Shown here in pieces: positions 60,995 through 64,000 of a DNA stretch of 64,000 nucleotides. Under the pieces are notes generated by a model that saw only the letters and a program-made list of their open reading frames with translations, was not told where the DNA came from and did no database searches. Each line of letters opens with the position of its first letter. The stretch's first letter is position 1. Location: positions 677,105-741,104 of the forward strand of contig CT978603.1 in the NCBI GenBank assembly GCA_000063525.1, written 5' to 3'. The position numbers and the translations under genes are program-made. Origin of the DNA: Synechococcus sp. RCC307 (GTDB taxonomy: Bacteria > Cyanobacteriota > Cyanobacteriia > PCC-6307 > Cyanobiaceae).

Positions 60995-61947
60995 GGCACA
61001 CTCCTGGCCAGGGCCCGAAGGGAGCCATGCAGGGGTTGCTGCTCCTGGGCCAAGGCGAGCATTGCGAACAGCGGCAGCTGCTCACGCTGCGTGGTGGTGT
61101 GCCATTGCTTCAGGCTGGCTGGCGCTTGTGATCCGAGCACGCCACTGCGGAGCTCATTGGCCATGGCCTCCACGCTGCTTTCAACCAGTTCGGCTCGCCG
61201 CAGCACAGCTTCTGGCAGCTCGGCCATCATCTGCTCCCAGGCCAGCCAGTGGAAGTAGCCCTGCTGCCACAACAGCAGGCGCCGATTCCAGCCCCGTCTC
61301 TTGAGCTGGCTGCGGCGAGAGCTGCGTTGTTCTTGACTCACCAGCGACTCGATGCGCTGCAGCCTGATGGACAGTGGAGCCGGTGGCAGTGGCACCGGAC
61401 GGGGCCCCTTGTGGGTTAGCCAATCGCGGTAGCGCTGCAATTGATCGCCAATGGCTCGTCGTAAGTAGGCATCGGATTGGTTGAGCTCTTCATAGACACC
61501 ACGCGGCCAAAACAACAGGCCAACCAGCAGGGCAATGATGCAGCCAATGATCGTGTCGAGGCCGCGATTGAAGACGTACTCCCAGTTGAGTGCCGTGTAG
61601 TCGGGAATCATCAAAAACATCACGCTCAGCAGACCAGCGGTGTTCAATCCACCGGACCAACCCAGCACCCGCAGCACCGGGATCATCACCAGCAGCGACA
61701 CCAACACCCCGACCCAGCCTTGAACGATGGTGTGAACGATGAAAGTGATCAGCCCGCCCATGGCGGTGCCAAGAATCCGATTGCTGGCGGCTTTGGCTGT
61801 TTGGTCATCGTTGTCATCCACCACCACCACCACAGCGACGAGCGGATACCAAACAAATTCAATGCGCTCAGTCCACAGCGCGACCCCAGCGGTGATGAAG
61901 GCTGCCGTGAACAGCTTCAGGCTGTTGCGCACCAGCTCGCTCTTCAC
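60988..61947 (-). CDS. FUSC-family membrane protein, first half-length subunit
   Basis: A 319-residue protein with the FUSC start SLKLFTAAFITAGVALWTER, then EFVWYPLVAVVVVVDDNDDQ and TAKAASNRILGTAMGGLITF, about six helices in total (GVLVSLLVMIPVLRVLGW; GLDTIIGCIIALLVGLLFWP) and a basic helical cytosolic tail (residues 165-319). It is a homologue of the following gene by layout, suggesting duplication or splitting of a two-domain permease. ATG start. Confidence 0.82.
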   Translation of the reverse strand: MKSELVRNSLKLFTAAFITAGVALWTERIEFVWYPLVAVVVVVDDNDDQTAKAASNRILGTAMGGLITFIVHTIVQGWVGVLVSLLVMIPVLRVLGWSGGLNTAGLLSVMFLMIPDYTALNWEYVFNRGLDTIIGCIIALLVGLLFWPRGVYEELNQSDAYLRRAIGDQLQRYRDWLTHKGPRPVPLPPAPLSIRLQRIESLVSQEQRSSRRSQLKRRGWNRRLLLWQQGYFHWLAWEQMMAELPEAVLRRAELVESSVEAMANELRSGVLGSQAPASLKQWHTTTQREQLPLFAMLALAQEQQPLHGSLRALARSVPC

Positions 61948-61990
61948 GCTTGGATGGCTCTGCCTGCAGTGCCGTCAGTGTGGGGGCAAT

Positions 61991-62215
61991 TCAGGCGGTC
62001 TTCAACGCCTCGGGCAATAAGCCGGCATCATCCAACTCCGGCAGCAGCCAACCCGGAATGCCATCGCGCTGCCAATCCCAAAGGCCATGCCGTTTGCTGA
62101 TGAAGATGGTTTCACCAGCGCTGTAGGCCTGCAGCACAGCCCCGCGCTCCATGGCTTCCAGAGCATCTTCGCGGCGGATCCGCTGCAGGCGGCTAAGGGC
62201 GTCGGTATCCGGCAA
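61991..62215 (-). CDS. Small hypothetical protein
   Basis: A 74-residue soluble protein (TTG start) with a helical N-terminal part (LSRLQRIRREDALEAMERG) and a strand-rich end (AVLQAYSAGETIFISKRHGL, WDWQRDGIPGWLLPELD). 43 bases upstream of the first FUSC gene on the same strand. The tryptophan-rich WDWQ...GW segment looks conserved-protein-like, but no family was recognised. Confidence 0.55.
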   Translation of the reverse strand: MPDTDALSRLQRIRREDALEAMERGAVLQAYSAGETIFISKRHGLWDWQRDGIPGWLLPELDDAGLLPEALKTA

Positions 62216-62256
62216 CGATTGGGGGGGTGTTGGAGAACACAGTCTGCAACGCCGAG

Positions 62257-62442
62257 CTAGTGATCGCCACGCATGCTTTGGCCGCGCAATTCGACGCCTT
62301 CATCGTCTTGGTGATGAACCGAAGCCTCCCCATTGGGCAGTGCGGGCTCCACCTCTTGCCGTCGTGGCTGCTTTTTGAGCCGTTGCTTCAGGCTTTCATC
62401 CACGACTCCCTTGGACTCTGGTGACGGCGTTGCCTCAGCCAT
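62257..62442 (-). CDS. Small charged hypothetical protein
   Basis: A 61-residue frame (ATG 62442) with a basic run (LKQRLKKQPRRQEVEP) and acidic/polar tail (EASVHHQDDEGVELRG). It is probably disordered. No ribosome-binding site of note. Could be a real regulator-sized protein or chance frame. 62443-62544 is intergenic, with no clear signal before the HdeD-like gene. Confidence 0.3.
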   Translation of the reverse strand: MAEATPSPESKGVVDESLKQRLKKQPRRQEVEPALPNGEASVHHQDDEGVELRGQSMRGDH

Positions 62443-62544
62443 GGCAGCCACGGGCACTGTGAAAGAAGGTTGGATGTCTTAGATCGAAAAAAGGTTAAGA
62501 ACGGCTGCTCTGTCTAGCTTCCAGTTGATTCCGTGATCTGGTTG

Positions 62545-63069
62545 ATGGCTGTTCCTGCGAGTCGCAATCTGCGCATCACCACAGGGGTTCTCCTGTTGCT
62601 CGGGGGGCTGGCCGCCATCGTGTTTCCGTTCATCTCCGCTTTGGCGGTCACGATTGGCTTTGGTGCTGTGGCCTTAGCCGCTGGTGTGAGCCAGTTGTTG
62701 CGCGTCGGCGCTGCAGCCGATGGACGGGGTAAGGCGTTTCGCCTGCTCTCAGCGCTCCTCTATCTCGGTGGCGGCCTGTTTGTGCTGTTGTTTCCGCTGG
62801 ATAGCACTTTCAGCTTGACCTTATTTATTGGTGCTCTGTTGGTGATTGAAGGGGTGATGGAGCTCGCATCCGCTGCCTCCCATAACGATGCAGCCCGCAA
62901 CCTGGTGCTGGTGGATGGGGTGATCACCTGCCTGTTGGGCGGGCTTGTCTTGGCGGAATGGCCCAGTGACACGCTCTGGGCCATGGGCACGCTGTTCGGT
63001 GTGGCCCTGATGATCAGTGCCTTCCGCATGTTCAGCACCAGCGGTGGTGATGCTGCTGCAGCGGGCTAA
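62545..63069 (+). CDS. HdeD-like (DUF308) membrane protein
   Basis: A 174-residue protein of six short helices in three repeats: TTGVLLLLGGLAAIVFPFIS, AVTIGFGAVALAAGVSQLLR, LLYLGGGLFVLLFPLDSTFS, LTLFIGALLVIEGVMELASA, DGVITCLLGGLVLAEWPSD, WAMGTLFGVALMISAFRMF. This is the HdeD/DUF308 pattern known from acid-resistance membrane proteins; its role in cyanobacteria is unknown. ATG 62545 is preferred over GTG 62533. Confidence 0.85.
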   Translation: MAVPASRNLRITTGVLLLLGGLAAIVFPFISALAVTIGFGAVALAAGVSQLLRVGAAADGRGKAFRLLSALLYLGGGLFVLLFPLDSTFSLTLFIGALLVIEGVMELASAASHNDAARNLVLVDGVITCLLGGLVLAEWPSDTLWAMGTLFGVALMISAFRMFSTSGGDAAAAG

Positions 63070-63492
63070 TCAGAGGCGGCGGCGGAAGGCATCGCCGTAG
63101 CCGCCGCGCTCACTGCTGTCTTCGTTGCGGCTGAGTTTCCAGACGTTGCGGCTGATGCGCTTGGCCTGAACACCGCCACGTTCAACCATGGCGGAACCGG
63201 GCCGAGCACCGAGCAAGGCGCCCACTTCGCTGGTGCTTAAAGGCGCTCCAGTGCGAATCGCTAAATCGATGAGTTCCAGGCGTTGTCGCAGGCTGTGCAG
63301 ATCAGCCTGTCCCTCTTGGGATTCCTGCCAGATGGTGGTGAAGCTGTTGTCTTCTCCGTTCAGGCGCTGCATCAAGCCCAAACCCATGAAGGCCAGAGCC
63401 TGCTCAGGCTTGACGCCGTCTTCCATGGCCTTGGAGATCCATTCGTTGGCTTGGGGGTCCACCGTGGTCTGCTGCCCGTTGCTTTTGGCCAT
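63070..63492 (-). CDS. Hypothetical protein with winged-helix-like C-terminus
   Basis: A 140-residue soluble protein. The N-terminal part is helical (DPQANEWISKAMEDGVKPEQ, FMGLGLMQRLNGEDN). The C-terminal part, LRQRLELIDLAIRTGAPLST then SEVGALLGARPGSAMVERGG and RISRNVWKLSR, looks like a helix-turn-helix or winged helix. Convergent with and touching the HdeD-like gene. DNA binding is a guess; no family recognised. Confidence 0.65.
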   Translation of the reverse strand: MAKSNGQQTTVDPQANEWISKAMEDGVKPEQALAFMGLGLMQRLNGEDNSFTTIWQESQEGQADLHSLRQRLELIDLAIRTGAPLSTSEVGALLGARPGSAMVERGGVQAKRISRNVWKLSRNEDSSERGGYGDAFRRRL

Positions 63493-63549
63493 GGCTAAGG
63501 AGTCCGTTGGCCGGAAGGTACCGACTGCGGACCGCAGCGCAAGGGCTAC

Positions 63550-63852
63550 TCAGCTGCGACGTAACCAGTCCGGGGCGCCGCTGAACCAATCGCCGAGATC
63601 GTCGTCGGGATTGTTGGGGGCCTTGGCGTCGCCATCCACATCACCCAAATCGAGCGCGGTCAGCAGTTGATCCACCCCCGTAGCGGCTGGGCCACGCTGA
63701 AGCCTGCGTGCTGTGCGCAACCAGCTGGCGACGGTGGCATCACGGTCGGCGAATTTCTGCACATAGATGCGATCGCCGAGGCTGACTTCGTCTTGATAGG
63801 CAATGCGCCGCAGGATTCCCTGAAGCTTGAGGCGGGTGTTGGAGGTGAGCAC
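63550..63852 (-). CDS. Conserved-looking hypothetical protein
   Basis: A 100-residue protein (RLKLQGILRRIAYQDEVSLG, then RIYVQKFADRDATVASWLRT) with a helical middle (TGVDQLLTALDLGD) and an acidic, Asn/Pro-rich tail ending DWFSGAPDWLRRS. It is 57 bases upstream of the winged-helix-like gene on the same strand, so possibly one unit. No family recognised. Confidence 0.6.
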   Translation of the reverse strand: MLTSNTRLKLQGILRRIAYQDEVSLGDRIYVQKFADRDATVASWLRTARRLQRGPAATGVDQLLTALDLGDVDGDAKAPNNPDDDLGDWFSGAPDWLRRS

Positions 63853-64000
63853 GGTCGCAACGTCCTCTGATTACTCCTGGTGATAGGTGTGATCAGCGCT
63901 CGTGCTGTATCGAGTCGAACGAAAAAAATATGTAGCCCTGGCCGTTAAAGTCCCCACCGACTTGGGACTCATGGCCACCTGGCGGATTTAGCTGCCGATC
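63853..64000. other. Right-edge intergenic stretch
   Basis: 148 bases with no clear gene inside the window. It holds a 6-bp hairpin (AGTCCC 63949-63954, 9-base loop, GGGACT 63964-63969) and, just after it, ATGGCCACCTGGCGGATTTAG (63971 onward), a 6-codon frame. It may be the leader of a gene beyond the edge. Confidence 0.3.

Overview
The window reads as a high-GC unicellular cyanobacterium of the Synechococcus/Cyanobium (picocyanobacterial) type. The evidence is a ferredoxin-NADP reductase with an N-terminal phycobilisome-linker (CpcD-like) domain, the clock kinase SasA with its KaiB-like domain, the Fe-S divinyl reductase BciB, a CyanoP-like lipoprotein, a CpeS-like calycin, OpcA beside glucose-6-phosphate dehydrogenase, and a compact layout with many ATGA overlaps and frequent GTG/TTG starts. 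It is ordinary, dense core chromosome: no CRISPR array, insertion sequence, prophage or rRNA operon was seen. The only RNA gene found is tRNA-Glu(UUC).

Layout. 1-5.6 kb: a 7TM-HD phosphohydrolase cut by the left edge, folD, crtE, a DUF212 phosphatase and a RecD-like helicase. 5.6-12.8 kb (minus strand): petH, zwf, opcA, cbiA, acylphosphatase, a histidine phosphatase and a Sap-like membrane protein, combining the oxidative pentose phosphate entry with a cobalamin step. 12.9-20.3 kb: an SRPBCC protein, tRNA-Glu, sasA, a DUF2079 membrane protein, a CpeS-like protein and pepN. 20.4-30.5 kb: an orphan ParA, a large membrane protein, a GHL10 protein, prs, an LCP protein, bciB, malQ and a RodZ-like protein. 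30.5-33.6 kb: an RsuA-type pseudouridine synthase and phoR/phoB, with a candidate Pho box in front of phoB. 33.6-43.3 kb: an AarF-type kinase, a PLP decarboxylase, cbiT, cdsA, DUF2993, an alpha/beta hydrolase, a GldA-like dehydrogenase and clpC. 43.4-53.3 kb: rimI, then lysA-cdaA-uppS-bioB-trhO-metY-metA and two further genes in tight succession, then rlmH. 53.3-56.5 kb: lipA, recR, a PsbP-like lipoprotein and a DAO-type oxidase. 56.5-62 kb: an export-like cluster. 62-64 kb: small conserved-looking hypotheticals and an HdeD-like protein.

Themes. (1) c-di-AMP: a diadenylate cyclase with an altered RHR motif and, about 44 kb away, a PgpH-like HD phosphohydrolase of the class that degrades c-di-AMP. 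(2) Methionine: metY and metA adjoin, and MetA carries the glutamate associated with acetyl rather than succinyl transfer. (3) The most interesting cluster is TolC / HlyD-like adaptor / 67-residue membrane protein / two half-length FUSC proteins at 56.5-61.9 kb. It looks like a rearranged aaeXAB-type tripartite exporter whose permease is split in two. All assignments come from reading motifs by eye; no database search was run.
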